A stretch of 64,000 bases of DNA from an uncultured Clostridia bacterium (GCA_947632025.1 CANRNN010000005.1:97031-161030); one strand, 5' to 3'. Positions 35,657-44,571 are shown, counted from the stretch's first letter. Translations and numbers: made by a program. The notes: generated by a model not told the origin, from the sequence alone.

Positions 35657-37128
35657 CGAATAAAAAGACCGATTCGAGAAAATACGGCTTCGCAAGCCGC
35701 TCTATCGCAATGCGGTGGATAATAAACACATTGTCCGTCGTGGCGATACTGCTGATAGTCGTAAACGTCGCGATATACTACTTTATGCGGCAGTTTTATT
35801 ACGGCTCGGCTGAAAGCTACGTCATCTCCGAGGCGAACGCGGCAGAAATGGTGCTTACAAGACTGTACGAGGACCTTTCGTCCAACTATTCGTCAGAGGT
35901 ACGCCGCTTTGTGGAGAATTTCGACAAGAAAAACCAGATGGAGCTTATGTCAATAAACAAAAACGGCGAGGTGACGCTTTCGTCAAGCGGATTCTCACCG
36001 GAGGGAAGCTATACGATGCCCGACTATGAAACAGCTTTGAAAAGCGAGAGCGGAATGGGCGTCTACAGCGGCAGAATAGGCTCCGAGAATGTACTGGCAG
36101 TGACAATAGTCGTCGCACGTCCGAGCAGCAGCATTTCGGCGCTGCGGTTCGTAAGCTCTCTGGAGCTTGTGGACAATCACCTCTCGCGGATAATGGTGGT
36201 GTCGCTTGTGATAAGCGCCGCCGTCGTTATAATCGTGCTTTCGATGGGAATATATTTTGTAAAGTCAATATCCGAGCCGCTGGGGCAGATAAGCTCGACC
36301 GCAAAGCGTTTCGCAAAGGGCGATTTCTCGCAGAGGATCCCCGTTTCGTCAGGCGACGAGATAGGACAGCTGTCGCAGGCGTTCAACGATATGGCGGACG
36401 AGCTTGAAAATTCCGAGCAGATAAAAAATGATTTCATAAGCTCCGTTTCTCACGAGCTGAGAACGCCGCTTACAGCCATAAAGGGCTGGAGCGAAACTCT
36501 CGCGGCAGGTTATGACCCCGAAACTTTCAACAAGGGTATGAAAGTGATAGAGGGCGAAACCAAGCGCCTTGAGAGAATGGTAGAGGAGCTTCTGGATTTT
36601 TCAAGGATACAAAGCGGACGCTTCACGCTGCAGACCGAAACCATAGACGTTCTCGCCGAGCTTGAGGACGCAATGCTCATCTATATCGACAAGGCAAAAA
36701 AAGAAAAAGTGTCGATAAGCTATAACGAACCTCAGTTCACCTGTGCCGTCGTCGGCGATAAAAACCGCTTAAGACAGGTGTTTATCAATATAATCGACAA
36801 TGCCCTGAAATACACGGAGGGCGGCGGCACTATCGAGGTCGTCGCCGAGAAAAAGGACGACACCGTCGTTATCTCGATATCGGATTCGGGCGTGGGAATA
36901 GCCGCCGAGGATCTGCCGAAAGTAAAGCAGAAGTTCTATAAGGCAAATCTCACAAAGCACGGTTCGGGAATAGGTCTTGCGGTCGCGGACGAGATAATTT
37001 CAATGCACGGCGGGATACTGGAAATAGAAAGTACGCTCGGCGTGGGCACAACGGTGACGATAGTGCTGCCGCTCGCTCCCAGAAAGGAAAGATCCGATGA
37101 TGATAAAAACGGACAGCAGCTCCCTTAA
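35644..37128 (+). CDS. Sensor histidine kinase
   Basis: The 494-residue membrane kinase has two likely membrane helices (about 25-47 and 184-206) flanking an extracytoplasmic sensor of about 135 residues. A HAMP domain follows (207-260), then the HisKA domain with the phosphorylation His (H270) in VSHELRTPLTAIKGW, and the HATPase domain with N box INIIDNALKYTEGGG, G1 DSGVGI and GSGIGLAVADEI. The sensor ligand is unknown. It is coupled to the preceding regulator by a 13-base overlap and its end overlaps yqhQ by 32 bases. Confidence 0.93.
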   Translation: MERLTNKKTDSRKYGFASRSIAMRWIINTLSVVAILLIVVNVAIYYFMRQFYYGSAESYVISEANAAEMVLTRLYEDLSSNYSSEVRRFVENFDKKNQMELMSINKNGEVTLSSSGFSPEGSYTMPDYETALKSESGMGVYSGRIGSENVLAVTIVVARPSSSISALRFVSSLELVDNHLSRIMVVSLVISAAVVIIVLSMGIYFVKSISEPLGQISSTAKRFAKGDFSQRIPVSSGDEIGQLSQAFNDMADELENSEQIKNDFISSVSHELRTPLTAIKGWSETLAAGYDPETFNKGMKVIEGETKRLERMVEELLDFSRIQSGRFTLQTETIDVLAELEDAMLIYIDKAKKEKVSISYNEPQFTCAVVGDKNRLRQVFINIIDNALKYTEGGGTIEVVAEKKDDTVVISISDSGVGIAAEDLPKVKQKFYKANLTKHGSGIGLAVADEIISMHGGILEIESTLGVGTTVTIVLPLAPRKERSDDDKNGQQLP

Positions 37129-38092
37129 AAAAACAAAGATCGGCGGACAGGCTCTTATCGAGGGCGTGATGATGCGGGGCGTTTCAACGGGCGCTATGGC
37201 GGTAAGAAAGCCCGACGGCGAAATCTACACGGAACAGTGGAAGATACCGGAGAAAAAATGGTACAATAAAGCTCCGTTCATACGGGGAAGCGTAAATTTC
37301 GTGAAAATGCTGGCGGACGGTTTCAAGTATATAATGAAGTCGGCTGAGATAGGTACAGACGAGGAAGAGGAAGAACCTACAAAATTCGACAGGCAGATAG
37401 TAAAGCTCTTCGGTGAAAAGGGCGCGGAAGCTGTCTTCAAGGCGCTTGCGGTGATATTGATGGTTCTGATGTACGCGGCAATGATAGGCGCGTTCTTCTT
37501 CCTGCCGAGCTTTTTGTTTTCTTTGATGGAAAAAGCCGCGGCGTCGGATATCTCAATGTGGAAAGCAGCGTTTGAGGGAGTGCTGAAGCTGGTGCTGTTC
37601 GTCGTGTATATGGCGATAACCGCACGGTTCCCGTCAATGAAGCGCCTGTACGCCTACCACGGCGCGGAGCATAAGACAATAGCGTGCTATGAACACGGTC
37701 TGGAGCTTAACGTAGAAAACGTGAGGAAAATGAAGCGCTTTCACCCAAGATGCGGTACGAGCTTTATTATAATCACGCTTCTTGTAAGCATAATAGTGTA
37801 TTCGCTGATACCGATAAGACCCGCCGAGTGGTGGGGGATAGAAAACTCCGCTCTGGAAGCGCTTGTGAGGATTATTCTTAAGCTCCCCGCTCTGCCGGTA
37901 GTTATCGGAGCAGCGTATGAGCTTATACAGCTTGCGGGACGGTACACAAATCCCGTGACGACAGCACTGAGCGCACCCGGTCTGCTTATGCAGAGAATAA
38001 CTACCAACGAACCCGACGATACCATGATAGAGGTCGCGATAATGGCAATGACCCCCTGCCTGCCGAAAGAGGGGGAGGACGACAACTGGTAA
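37097..38092 (+). CDS. yqhQ: YqhQ, DUF1385 membrane protein
   Basis: The 331-residue protein has several membrane helices (a pair near 115-165, others near 220-250) and the DUF1385 signatures GGQALIEGVMMRG near the N-terminus and YHGAEHKTIACYEHG in the middle, including the conserved AEH. The function of this widespread Firmicutes family is not settled. It overlaps the histidine kinase and, by one base, prmC; yqhQ-prmC pairing is usual in Clostridia. Confidence 0.9.
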   Translation: MMIKTDSSSLKKTKIGGQALIEGVMMRGVSTGAMAVRKPDGEIYTEQWKIPEKKWYNKAPFIRGSVNFVKMLADGFKYIMKSAEIGTDEEEEEPTKFDRQIVKLFGEKGAEAVFKALAVILMVLMYAAMIGAFFFLPSFLFSLMEKAAASDISMWKAAFEGVLKLVLFVVYMAITARFPSMKRLYAYHGAEHKTIACYEHGLELNVENVRKMKRFHPRCGTSFIIITLLVSIIVYSLIPIRPAEWWGIENSALEALVRIILKLPALPVVIGAAYELIQLAGRYTNPVTTALSAPGLLMQRITTNEPDDTMIEVAIMAMTPCLPKEGEDDNW

Positions 38093-38949
38093 TGGAACTC
38101 AGAGAGCTGTTGAGTGAAACGGTCTGCGCCCTTGCCGACAGCGGCATAGAAAACGCGCCGTTCGAGGCGCGTGTTCTGCTTGAAACAGTCGGAATACCGC
38201 GTATAAAAACACTGTCCGACCCGAAGATGGAAATTCCCGAACAGACAGTAAACACAGTCCGCGAACGGACGAAAAAACGAGTTTCGGGCTATCCGCTCCA
38301 GTATATAGCGGGGGAGTGGGATTTTTTCGGCTGCCGGTTCAAAGTCGGCGAGGGGGTGCTTATCCCGCGCAGCGATACGGAGATTCTCGCGGAAACAGCG
38401 TCGGAGTTTCTCGCTTCGCGTCCGGCTTCGGAAAGAAAAGTCCTCGACCTTTGCGCGGGCAGCGGGTGTATAGGGATATCACTGTGCGTGAGCAGCGGTG
38501 CGAAAGCCGTTCTGGTGGAAAAATCACACGCGGCGTTCGGGTATCTTACGGAAAATATATCGCTGAACGCCGTTGAAAACTCTGTCTTGGCGGTGGAGGG
38601 AGATATTTTCGACGAAAGGATTTTTGAGGCTCTTGACGATGATTTTGACGTGATAGTTTCAAATCCGCCGTACCTTACGGCGCGGGATATGGCGCAGCTT
38701 CAGACGGAGGTGAGAGCCGAGCCGCCCGAAGCGCTTTTCGGCGGTGAGGACGGGCTTGATTTCTACAGGAAGATACTTTCGCTGTATCCGAAAAAGCTCA
38801 AAAGCGGCGGATTGTTCGCCGTGGAAATAGGGGCGGCTCAGGGAGCAGCCGTGATGGAGATATTCCGTCAGAACTCTCTTTCGCCGGTCCTTATAAAAGA
38901 TTATTCCGGTTTATATAGAGTTATAGCAGCGGCGGCGAATCGCCGCTGA
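38092..38949 (+). CDS. prmC: PrmC, release factor glutamine methyltransferase
   Basis: PrmC methylates the Gln of the GGQ motif of peptide-chain release factors. The 285 residues show the SAM-binding LDLCAGSGCIGIS (near residue 118), the NPPY motif (VSNPPYL) that binds the target Gln, and the DGLDFYRKI segment. The end is unusual. After YSGLYRVIA the last residues (AAANRR) and the stop codon come from the GC-rich hairpin of a repeat array that begins at 38929. The enzyme core is unaffected. It is one base into yqhQ. Confidence 0.94.
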   Translation: MELRELLSETVCALADSGIENAPFEARVLLETVGIPRIKTLSDPKMEIPEQTVNTVRERTKKRVSGYPLQYIAGEWDFFGCRFKVGEGVLIPRSDTEILAETASEFLASRPASERKVLDLCAGSGCIGISLCVSSGAKAVLVEKSHAAFGYLTENISLNAVENSVLAVEGDIFDERIFEALDDDFDVIVSNPPYLTARDMAQLQTEVRAEPPEALFGGEDGLDFYRKILSLYPKKLKSGGLFAVEIGAAQGAAVMEIFRQNSLSPVLIKDYSGLYRVIAAAANRR

Positions 38950-39213
38950 CAATACGCTTCGCGCCGTGGCGGCGGGTCGCCGCTGACAGTACGCTTCGCG
39001 CCGTGACGAAAATTTACAATGCTATTGCGCGAGAAAATTGTGGACGATTATCAAGCGTGACAATTTTGCGGCGGCGGGTCGCCGCTGACAGTACGCTTCG
39101 CGCCGTGACGAAAGATTATAACAGTATTGCGCGAGAAAATTGTGGACGATTATCAAGCGTGACAATTTTGCGGCGGCGGGTCGCCGCTGACAGTACGCTT
39201 CGCACCGTGACGG
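38929..39213 (+). repeat. Tandem 102-base repeat array made from half-elements
   Basis: The unit begins with a GC hairpin (GCGGCGGGTCGCCGC), GACAGTACGCTTCGCGCCGTG and an ATTGCGCGAGAAAATTGTGG segment. GACAGTACGC starts at 38985, 39087 and 39189, a period of exactly 102. A shorter unit precedes them, starting at 38948 and offset by 37 bases, and the last unit is cut off where the full element begins. Each unit matches the left half of the dispersed element of copies A-C, then returns to the next unit through AAGCGTGACAATTTTGCG. The region has no gene; its 102-base period keeps a false 81-codon frame open. Confidence 0.88.
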
Positions 39214-39430
39214 CAGCTCGCCGCTGCGGGCGTTCGCCTCGCGCGTAGATGAAAACTTATAAGATAATTGCACGAGAAAATTGCAGACGATTTTCTAAAG
39301 GTAAGAGGAGAAAATCGCCACGCGGAAGTGATTTATCCGTAATAATTTATTGCGTAGCAATTGAAATCGTCGGCGAAAGCCGACGTACTCTGAACTCTAA
39401 CCTCTTACCTCTAACATCTAACCTCTAAAA
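39214..39430 (+). repeat. Dispersed element copy C with heptamer array
   Basis: The core aligns with copy B over its whole length, including AGGTAAGAGGAGAAAATCGCC, GGAAGTGATTTATCCGTAATAA and the hairpin CGTCGGC-GAAA-GCCGACG. It ends in five perfect heptamers: TCTAACC, TCTTACC, TCTAACA, TCTAACC, TCTAAAA (39396-39430). These run directly into GAAGGAG, the recA ribosome-binding site. Its left half follows the tandem 102-base array without a break. Confidence 0.88.
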
Positions 39431-39444
39431 GAAGGAGTATTTTT

Positions 39445-40608
39445 ATGGCAATGGATAAGAAAAAGGAAAAGTCTTCCGCAAAGGCGGTTGAAAAGGTGGT
39501 AAGCCCCGACGAGCGCAAAAAAGCCCTTAAAATAGCTATGTCGCAAATCGAAAAGCAGTACGGCGAGGGCTCAATAATGTTTATGGGAGCAGCACAGGAT
39601 ATGAATGTCGAACATTCATCAACAGGTTCTCTTACTCTCGACGTGGCGCTCGGAATAGGCGGACTTCCCAAAGGACGTATAATCGAGGTCTACGGAGCAG
39701 AATCGTCCGGTAAAACCACACTTTGCCTTCACGCCGTCGCGGAATGTCAGAAAGCAGGCGGCACGGCTGCTTTCATAGACGTCGAACACGCTCTCGACCC
39801 CGTTTACGCAAGACGACTGGGCGTTGACGTTGACAATCTTCTCGTGTCACAGCCGGATACGGGCGAGCAGGCTCTCGAAATAATCGAAACGCTCGTGCGT
39901 TCGGGAGCTATTGATATAATCGTTCTCGATTCCGTCGCGGCAATGGCAACTCAGGCGGAAATAGACGGCGATATGGGCGACGCGCACGTCGGCGTTCAGG
40001 CAAGACTTATGTCGCAGGCTATGCGAAAGCTTACCGCAGCCGTAAGCAAAACCAACTGTATAGCTATCTTCATAAACCAGATACGCGAGAAAATAGGCGT
40101 TATGTACGGAAACCCCGAAACCACACCGGGCGGCAGGGCGCTTAAATTCTACGCTACGGTAAGAATCGACGTGCGCAAGGGCGAGCCTATAAAGGACGGC
40201 TCGGAAATAGTCGGCTCGCGCGTTAAGTGCAAGGTCGTGAAGAACAAGGTCGCTCCGCCGTTCAAGACAGCAGAGTTCGATATGTTATTCGGCGAGGGAA
40301 TCTCAAAAATGGGAGAGATAATCGACTGCGCCGTCGAGTACGATATAATCAAAAAGAGCGGCTCGTGGTTCAGCTATGATGATAAGAAAATAGGACAGGG
40401 ACGCGATAAGGTAAAGGAATTTCTGAAGCAGAACCCCGACCTCTGCTCGGAAATAGAGGAAAAAGTCCGTGTCGAGCTTGTCAAGGATTCCGATTCGTAC
40501 ACCTACGACCCGAAAGACGACGACGATTCCGAAAACGATACCGAGGAGAACAACAAAAAGACTTCAAATGCGGACGATTTTTCGGAGTTCAACAGCGACG
40601 ATATCTGA
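39445..40608 (+). CDS. recA: RecA recombinase
   Basis: RecA forms the nucleoprotein filament for homologous recombination and the SOS response. The 387 residues carry Walker [10 protein letters not shown] (84-92), the family block [18 protein letters not shown], Walker [11 protein letters not shown] and the loop [21 protein letters not shown] with [14 protein letters not shown]. The C-terminal 45 residues are strongly acidic, as expected. The start ATG follows GAAGGAG. I see no GAAC-N4-GTTC LexA box in the 495 bases upstream; that space is repeat. Confidence 0.98.
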   Translation: MAMDKKKEKSSAKAVEKVVSPDERKKALKIAMSQIEKQYGEGSIMFMGAAQDMNVEHSSTGSLTLDVALGIGGLPKGRIIEVYGAESSGKTTLCLHAVAECQKAGGTAAFIDVEHALDPVYARRLGVDVDNLLVSQPDTGEQALEIIETLVRSGAIDIIVLDSVAAMATQAEIDGDMGDAHVGVQARLMSQAMRKLTAAVSKTNCIAIFINQIREKIGVMYGNPETTPGGRALKFYATVRIDVRKGEPIKDGSEIVGSRVKCKVVKNKVAPPFKTAEFDMLFGEGISKMGEIIDCAVEYDIIKKSGSWFSYDDKKIGQGRDKVKEFLKQNPDLCSEIEEKVRVELVKDSDSYTYDPKDDDDSENDTEENNKKTSNADDFSEFNSDDI

Positions 40609-40623
40609 ACCGGTATTTGATTT

Positions 40624-41310
40624 ATGAAAATAACGGAAATTTCGGAGTATAAAAACGGCACGTTTTTGCTGGAGTTCGATTTCGGAAAAAAAATATGCGT
40701 GGGTGAAAGCGTCCTGCGTGACCTTGATTTGTTCGAGGGGAAAGAAATTTCCGCTGCCGAGCTTTCGGAGATAAACAAAGCCGACACGCTGCGGCGTTCC
40801 AAAAAACGCGCCTTGTATCTGCTCGGCGAGAGGTCATACTGCCGCGGGGAGCTTTTGCAGAAGCTCTCGAAAACCTACGGCAGCGAGGTCGCGCAGCAGG
40901 CGGTGGAATATGTCGACAAACTCGGCTATATCGACGACGAAGATTATGCCCAAAGGCTCGCGAAATATCTCGTGACTAAAAAGAAGTGGGGCGTCCGCCG
41001 TGCAAAAGCGGAAATGCTCAAACGCGGTCTGTCAAGGGAGCTTGCCGAAAACGCTTTGTCGGAATTTTCCGACGACGAGCTTGACGAGGAGCTTATGTCG
41101 CTTATCGAAAAAAAATATTCCGCGAAAATATCAGACCCCGATTCCAGACGGAAAACCACCGCCGCTCTTGCGCGGAGAGGGTACGATTTCGCGGCGATAA
41201 AGCGCTGTATAGCGGCTGTTCTTGAAAACAATCCCGACCGTGACACGGACGACCCTGACGATTTTGACGAGGAATTCGACGTTTCGGCGGAATACGACGA
41301 GGATCAATAA
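40624..41310 (+). CDS. recX: RecX, RecA modulator
   Basis: RecX binds RecA filaments and restrains them. The 228-residue protein has the tandem three-helix repeats of the family, seen in LYLLGERSYCRGELLQKL, VDKLGYIDDEDYAQRLAKYLV and KWGVRRAKAEMLKRGLS. The basic N-terminus has strands (EISEYKNGTFLLEF). It ends with an acidic tail of Asp/Glu. It follows recA by 15 bases and is the expected operon partner. Confidence 0.93.
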   Translation: MKITEISEYKNGTFLLEFDFGKKICVGESVLRDLDLFEGKEISAAELSEINKADTLRRSKKRALYLLGERSYCRGELLQKLSKTYGSEVAQQAVEYVDKLGYIDDEDYAQRLAKYLVTKKKWGVRRAKAEMLKRGLSRELAENALSEFSDDELDEELMSLIEKKYSAKISDPDSRRKTTAALARRGYDFAAIKRCIAAVLENNPDRDTDDPDDFDEEFDVSAEYDEDQ

Positions 41311-41313
41311 ATT

Positions 41314-42657
41314 ATGGAAAACAATAAGTTAAAGGTAGCCGTGGTGTCGCTCGGCTGCGCGAAAAATCAGGTAGACGCGGAGCTTATGATGGCGCGGCTC
41401 GACAAGGCGGGCTATAAGTTCGCGGAAGAACCGGGGCTTTCGGATATAACGCTGCTGAACACCTGCGGATTTATCACGGCGGCTAAAGAAGAAGCTATAG
41501 AATGGCTGAACGAGCTTATCACGCTTAAAAACGAGGGCACGATAAAGTACATAGCCGTGACGGGCTGCCTGTCGGAGCGTTACCGCGAGGAGTTTGTAAA
41601 GGAATTCCCCGAAGTGGACGCGGTTATAGGCATTTCCGAGTATGAGAAAATCGCGGAAATTTTCGACAGAATGACAAGCGGCGAGAAGATATGCGTTTTC
41701 GGAGAAAAGGAAACACATTCCATGGAAGGCGAGCGGCTGTTGTCGACAATGCCGCATTACGCGTATCTGCGCATAGCCGACGGCTGCGACAACAGGTGCA
41801 GCTATTGCGCAATTCCGCAAATCCGCGGGCGGTTTCGTTCGCGCACTATGGAGAATATAGTCGCCGAGGCGGAGAAACTCGCCGAAAACGGCGTTAAGGA
41901 GCTTGTTGTAATAGCACAGGACACCACACGTTACGGCTTGGATCTCTATAAAAAACTCGCTCTTCCCGAATTGCTGGAAAAGCTCTGCAAAATCGAGGGC
42001 ATTAAGTGGATTAGGCTTTTGTACTGCTATCCCGAAAGAATAACCGACGAGCTTATAAGCATTATAAAGCGCGAGGACAAGATAGTAAAATATCTGGATA
42101 TCCCGCTTCAGCACTGCGACGGCGAAATTCTCAAACGAATGAACCGCGCGGGGAACGAGCAGTCGCTGCGGGAGCTTATCGCGAAGCTTCGCCGTGAAAT
42201 TCCCGGAATAACGCTCCGCACGACGTTTATCACGGGCTTTCCGGGTGAGAGCGAGGAGCAGTTCAACGCTCTCGGAGAATTTGCGCAGGATATGAAATTC
42301 GAGCGTATGGGCTGTTTTGCGTATTCCGAGGAGGAGAACACCCCCGCCGCCGAGTTCCCCGACCAGATAGACGAAGAGGTGAGAGAACACCGCAAGGAAA
42401 TTCTCGAAGAGCAGCAGGACGCACGGGTTGCCGAGCTGTTCAATTCGCAGATAGGCGAAACGGTCGAGGTCGTGGTCGAGGGCTACGACAGATATATCGG
42501 ATTTTACTTCGGAAGAAGCGCCGCCTACGCTCCCGAAATAGACGGAATGATATACTTTACTGACCCGTCGGAGAAAAAGCCCGCAGCGGGCGATTTCGTC
42601 AGAGTAAAATTCGTGAGGGTAGTAGAGAACAATCTCGTCGGCGAAGTTGTGAAATAA
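41314..42657 (+). CDS. rimO: RimO, ribosomal protein uS12 methylthiotransferase
   Basis: RimO adds a methylthio group to a conserved aspartate of ribosomal protein uS12. The 447 residues have the N-terminal UPF0004 domain with its cluster cysteines (SLGCAKNQVD, LLNTCGF, AVTGCLSE) and the radical SAM domain with CDNRCSYCAIP. The C-terminal TRAM domain runs from about residue 375. RYGLDLY and SLGCAKNQVDAE distinguish it from MiaB. It follows recX by three bases. Confidence 0.95.
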   Translation: MENNKLKVAVVSLGCAKNQVDAELMMARLDKAGYKFAEEPGLSDITLLNTCGFITAAKEEAIEWLNELITLKNEGTIKYIAVTGCLSERYREEFVKEFPEVDAVIGISEYEKIAEIFDRMTSGEKICVFGEKETHSMEGERLLSTMPHYAYLRIADGCDNRCSYCAIPQIRGRFRSRTMENIVAEAEKLAENGVKELVVIAQDTTRYGLDLYKKLALPELLEKLCKIEGIKWIRLLYCYPERITDELISIIKREDKIVKYLDIPLQHCDGEILKRMNRAGNEQSLRELIAKLRREIPGITLRTTFITGFPGESEEQFNALGEFAQDMKFERMGCFAYSEEENTPAAEFPDQIDEEVREHRKEILEEQQDARVAELFNSQIGETVEVVVEGYDRYIGFYFGRSAAYAPEIDGMIYFTDPSEKKPAAGDFVRVKFVRVVENNLVGEVVK

Positions 42658-42669
42658 TGGGGTGATTCT

Positions 42670-43263
42670 ATGAATCTCGCAAATAAGCTTACAATGTTCC
42701 GCGTGGTGCTGGTGCCGTTTTTTCTTGCGGCAATGAGTATTCCTCAGATACCGATGCGGTTTTTGTGGGCGCTGGTGATTTTTATACTGGCAAGCCTTAC
42801 GGATATGTTCGACGGGAAAGTTGCCAGAAAATACAATATGGTGACGAATTTCGGAAAATTCCTAGATCCGCTTGCGGATAAAGTCCTCGTGGCGGCGGCG
42901 CTGATTTGCTTTGTGGAGCTTGACTGGACAAGAGCGTGGATAGTAGCCGTGATTATGATGCGGGAATTCACCGTGTCGGGAGTTCGGCTCGCGGCAGTTT
43001 CAAGCGAGAAAAAAGCGGTCATTCCCGCGAATATCTGGGGCAAGCTTAAAACCGCGTTTACAATGATAGCTATTATAGCAATTCTTTTTATGCACATTCT
43101 CGCCGATTTCGGGGTTATCTGCAACCTCGGCGAAACATCGGCTTTCGCGTTTCCGATAGCGATAATAAGCGATGTGCTGATGTATATAACTCTGGCGCTT
43201 ACCGTAATTTCGGGAATAAAGTACATTTACGATTACAGAGAGTGGATAGACCCGCGCAAATAA
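42670..43263 (+). CDS. pgsA: PgsA, CDP-diacylglycerol-glycerol-3-phosphate phosphatidyltransferase
   Basis: PgsA makes phosphatidylglycerol-phosphate, the committed step to phosphatidylglycerol. The 197-residue membrane protein has about five or six helices and the CDP-alcohol transferase motif DMFDGKVARKYN, followed by GKFLDPLADK, which together supply the metal-binding aspartates. The rimO-pgsA neighbourhood is common in Firmicutes. Its ATG has GGGGTGATTCT upstream and lies 12 bases after rimO. Confidence 0.94.
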   Translation: MNLANKLTMFRVVLVPFFLAAMSIPQIPMRFLWALVIFILASLTDMFDGKVARKYNMVTNFGKFLDPLADKVLVAAALICFVELDWTRAWIVAVIMMREFTVSGVRLAAVSSEKKAVIPANIWGKLKTAFTMIAIIAILFMHILADFGVICNLGETSAFAFPIAIISDVLMYITLALTVISGIKYIYDYREWIDPRK

Positions 43264-43273
43264 GGAGTTAAAA

Positions 43274-44191
43274 ATGAACGATAATTTTGCTCAAAACTTG
43301 GACGAAAAAGCTCCCGAACGTACAATGCTTATAGCGCATGTGCTGTTTCGGGAAAAGCCCGCGGAAGTGCCGGTATCGGAGCTTCAGAAAGCGGTTGAAA
43401 AAATACTCGGCGATGTGGAGATTGTTTATGACGCGCCGAAAGCTCCGTTTTTCGCGCTGAAAAATTACCGCTCCACTTTTAAGAAAGAAGAGGGCAAGGA
43501 GTACAAAAACTCCGTTGACAACGGCGACGGGACGGTTTCTATGCCCGTTACGGCGAATTTCATTATCGGCGAGGAATTCGACCCGAAAAAAGTCGACGCG
43601 TTCACGAGAAGCCAGTTCTGGGATTATAAAGGCAATATTGACGAGTTTAAGTATCAGGTCGCGTCGTTCGGTATGCTGTCGAGCGGTATGGATTATAAGC
43701 TTCAGGCGGAGCTTTTTGTAAAACAGATAGAGGTCGTGCTTTCGTGTTTCCCCGAAGCGGAAGTGATATACGTTCCGCACAGCGGAAAGCTGACTTCGGT
43801 GGAAAATTTCCGGCAGGTGACAGGCGAAAGCCTTTCCGTGAGATTTATCCGAACGGCGATAAACGCGCGGTTTTTCAGAATTGAAAATTCGGAGGACGCC
43901 GTTATAGACACGTTGGGATTTTTCGCGTTCGGTGCGCCGGATATTCAGATTCATTTCCACGGACTGAACCCCAACAGCGTGGTGAGTTACGTTTACAGTA
44001 TCGCAAGCCTCCAGTTCAAGGAGGATTTCCCCGTGAAGTCGGGCGACACGATAGACGGGCTTGACGATAGCGGCAACTTTTCCCGAACGATACAGTGGAG
44101 CGCGAGGTATGAAAACGCGCTTATTCAGCCCGTTCGTACCGTGCTTGATATAAACTGCGGAAAATACGCGGCAGGAAGGCGGCAGATGTAA
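43274..44191 (+). CDS. DUF4261 domain protein
   Basis: The 305-residue protein is soluble and has the DUF4261 features: an N-terminal region of strands, a middle block with SQFWDYKGNI and GMLSSGMDYKLQAELFVKQIE, and the C-terminal DTLGFFAFGAPDIQIHFHGLNP and GDTIDGLDDSG. The function is unknown; members often occur in gut Clostridia beside unrelated genes. AAGGAGTTAAAA lies before the ATG. A terminator follows the stop and it may be the last gene of the yqhQ-to-pgsA transcript. Confidence 0.8.
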   Translation: MNDNFAQNLDEKAPERTMLIAHVLFREKPAEVPVSELQKAVEKILGDVEIVYDAPKAPFFALKNYRSTFKKEEGKEYKNSVDNGDGTVSMPVTANFIIGEEFDPKKVDAFTRSQFWDYKGNIDEFKYQVASFGMLSSGMDYKLQAELFVKQIEVVLSCFPEAEVIYVPHSGKLTSVENFRQVTGESLSVRFIRTAINARFFRIENSEDAVIDTLGFFAFGAPDIQIHFHGLNPNSVVSYVYSIASLQFKEDFPVKSGDTIDGLDDSGNFSRTIQWSARYENALIQPVRTVLDINCGKYAAGRRQM

Positions 44192-44202
44192 ATAAAAGAA
44201 AG

Positions 44203-44228
44203 TACTCGCAAAAATGCGGGTATTTTTC
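44203..44228 (+). terminator. Rho-independent terminator after the DUF4261 gene
   Basis: TACTCGCA pairs with TGCGGGTA around AAAA, with one G-T pair, and is followed by TTTTT. It separates the pgsA transcript from the parE promoter. Confidence 0.8.
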
Positions 44229-44277
44229 CTTTTTTAACGTCAAAATCCCCTTTCACCCGTAAATTTTGTGACACTAC

Positions 44278-44306
44278 TTGATTTTTCCAACAACATATGG
44301 TATAAT
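44278..44306 (+). promoter_or_regulatory. Sigma-A promoter of parE-parC
   Basis: TTGATT and TATAAT are 17 bases apart, with a TGG just before the -10 (extended -10). The copy B element starts four bases after the -10, so the element would be transcribed as the parE leader. Confidence 0.8.
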
Positions 44307-44309
44307 AGA

Positions 44310-44562
44310 AGTTAGAGCGGCTCGCCGCCGCGGGCGTTCGCTTCGCGCGTGGACAAAAACTTGCAATAATATTGCGCGAGAATATTGTGGACGATTTTCC
44401 AAAGGTAAGAGGAGAAAATCGCCAAGCGGAAGTGATTTGTCCGTAATAATCTTTTGCGCAGCAATTCAATCGTCGGCGATAGCCGACGTACCTTGAACTC
44501 TAACTTCTAACCTCTAACAAGCGTTATCCGCCGCAGGCGAATAACGCGTCTAACTTCTAAAA
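44310..44562 (+). repeat. Dispersed element copy B, in the parE leader
   Basis: The core (44310-44498) is the most complete copy: GTTAGAG, GC hairpin, central ATATTGCGCGAGAATATTG, AGGTAAGAGGAGAAAATCGCC, a CGTCGGC-GATA-GCCGACG hairpin and CTCTAAC. It ends with heptamers TCTAACT, TCTAACC, TCTAACA (44499-44519). A perfect 12-base-pair hairpin interrupts the array at 44521-44548. Two more units, TCTAACT and TCTAAAA (44549-44562), then run into the GGTGATTAAATG of parE. Confidence 0.88.
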
Positions 44563-44571
44563 GGTGATTAA

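Noticed and set aside
38929..39213. Possible CRISPR array between prmC and recA
   Set aside because: The repeat is 102 bases with an exact period and no unique spacers, and no cas gene is in the window.
39003..39248. An 81-codon plus-strand ORF with internal repeats (MTKIYNAIARENCGRL...)
   Set aside because: It is created by the 102-base tandem array (102 is divisible by 3) and has no ribosome-binding site or homology; the minus strand of the same place gives a similar false frame.
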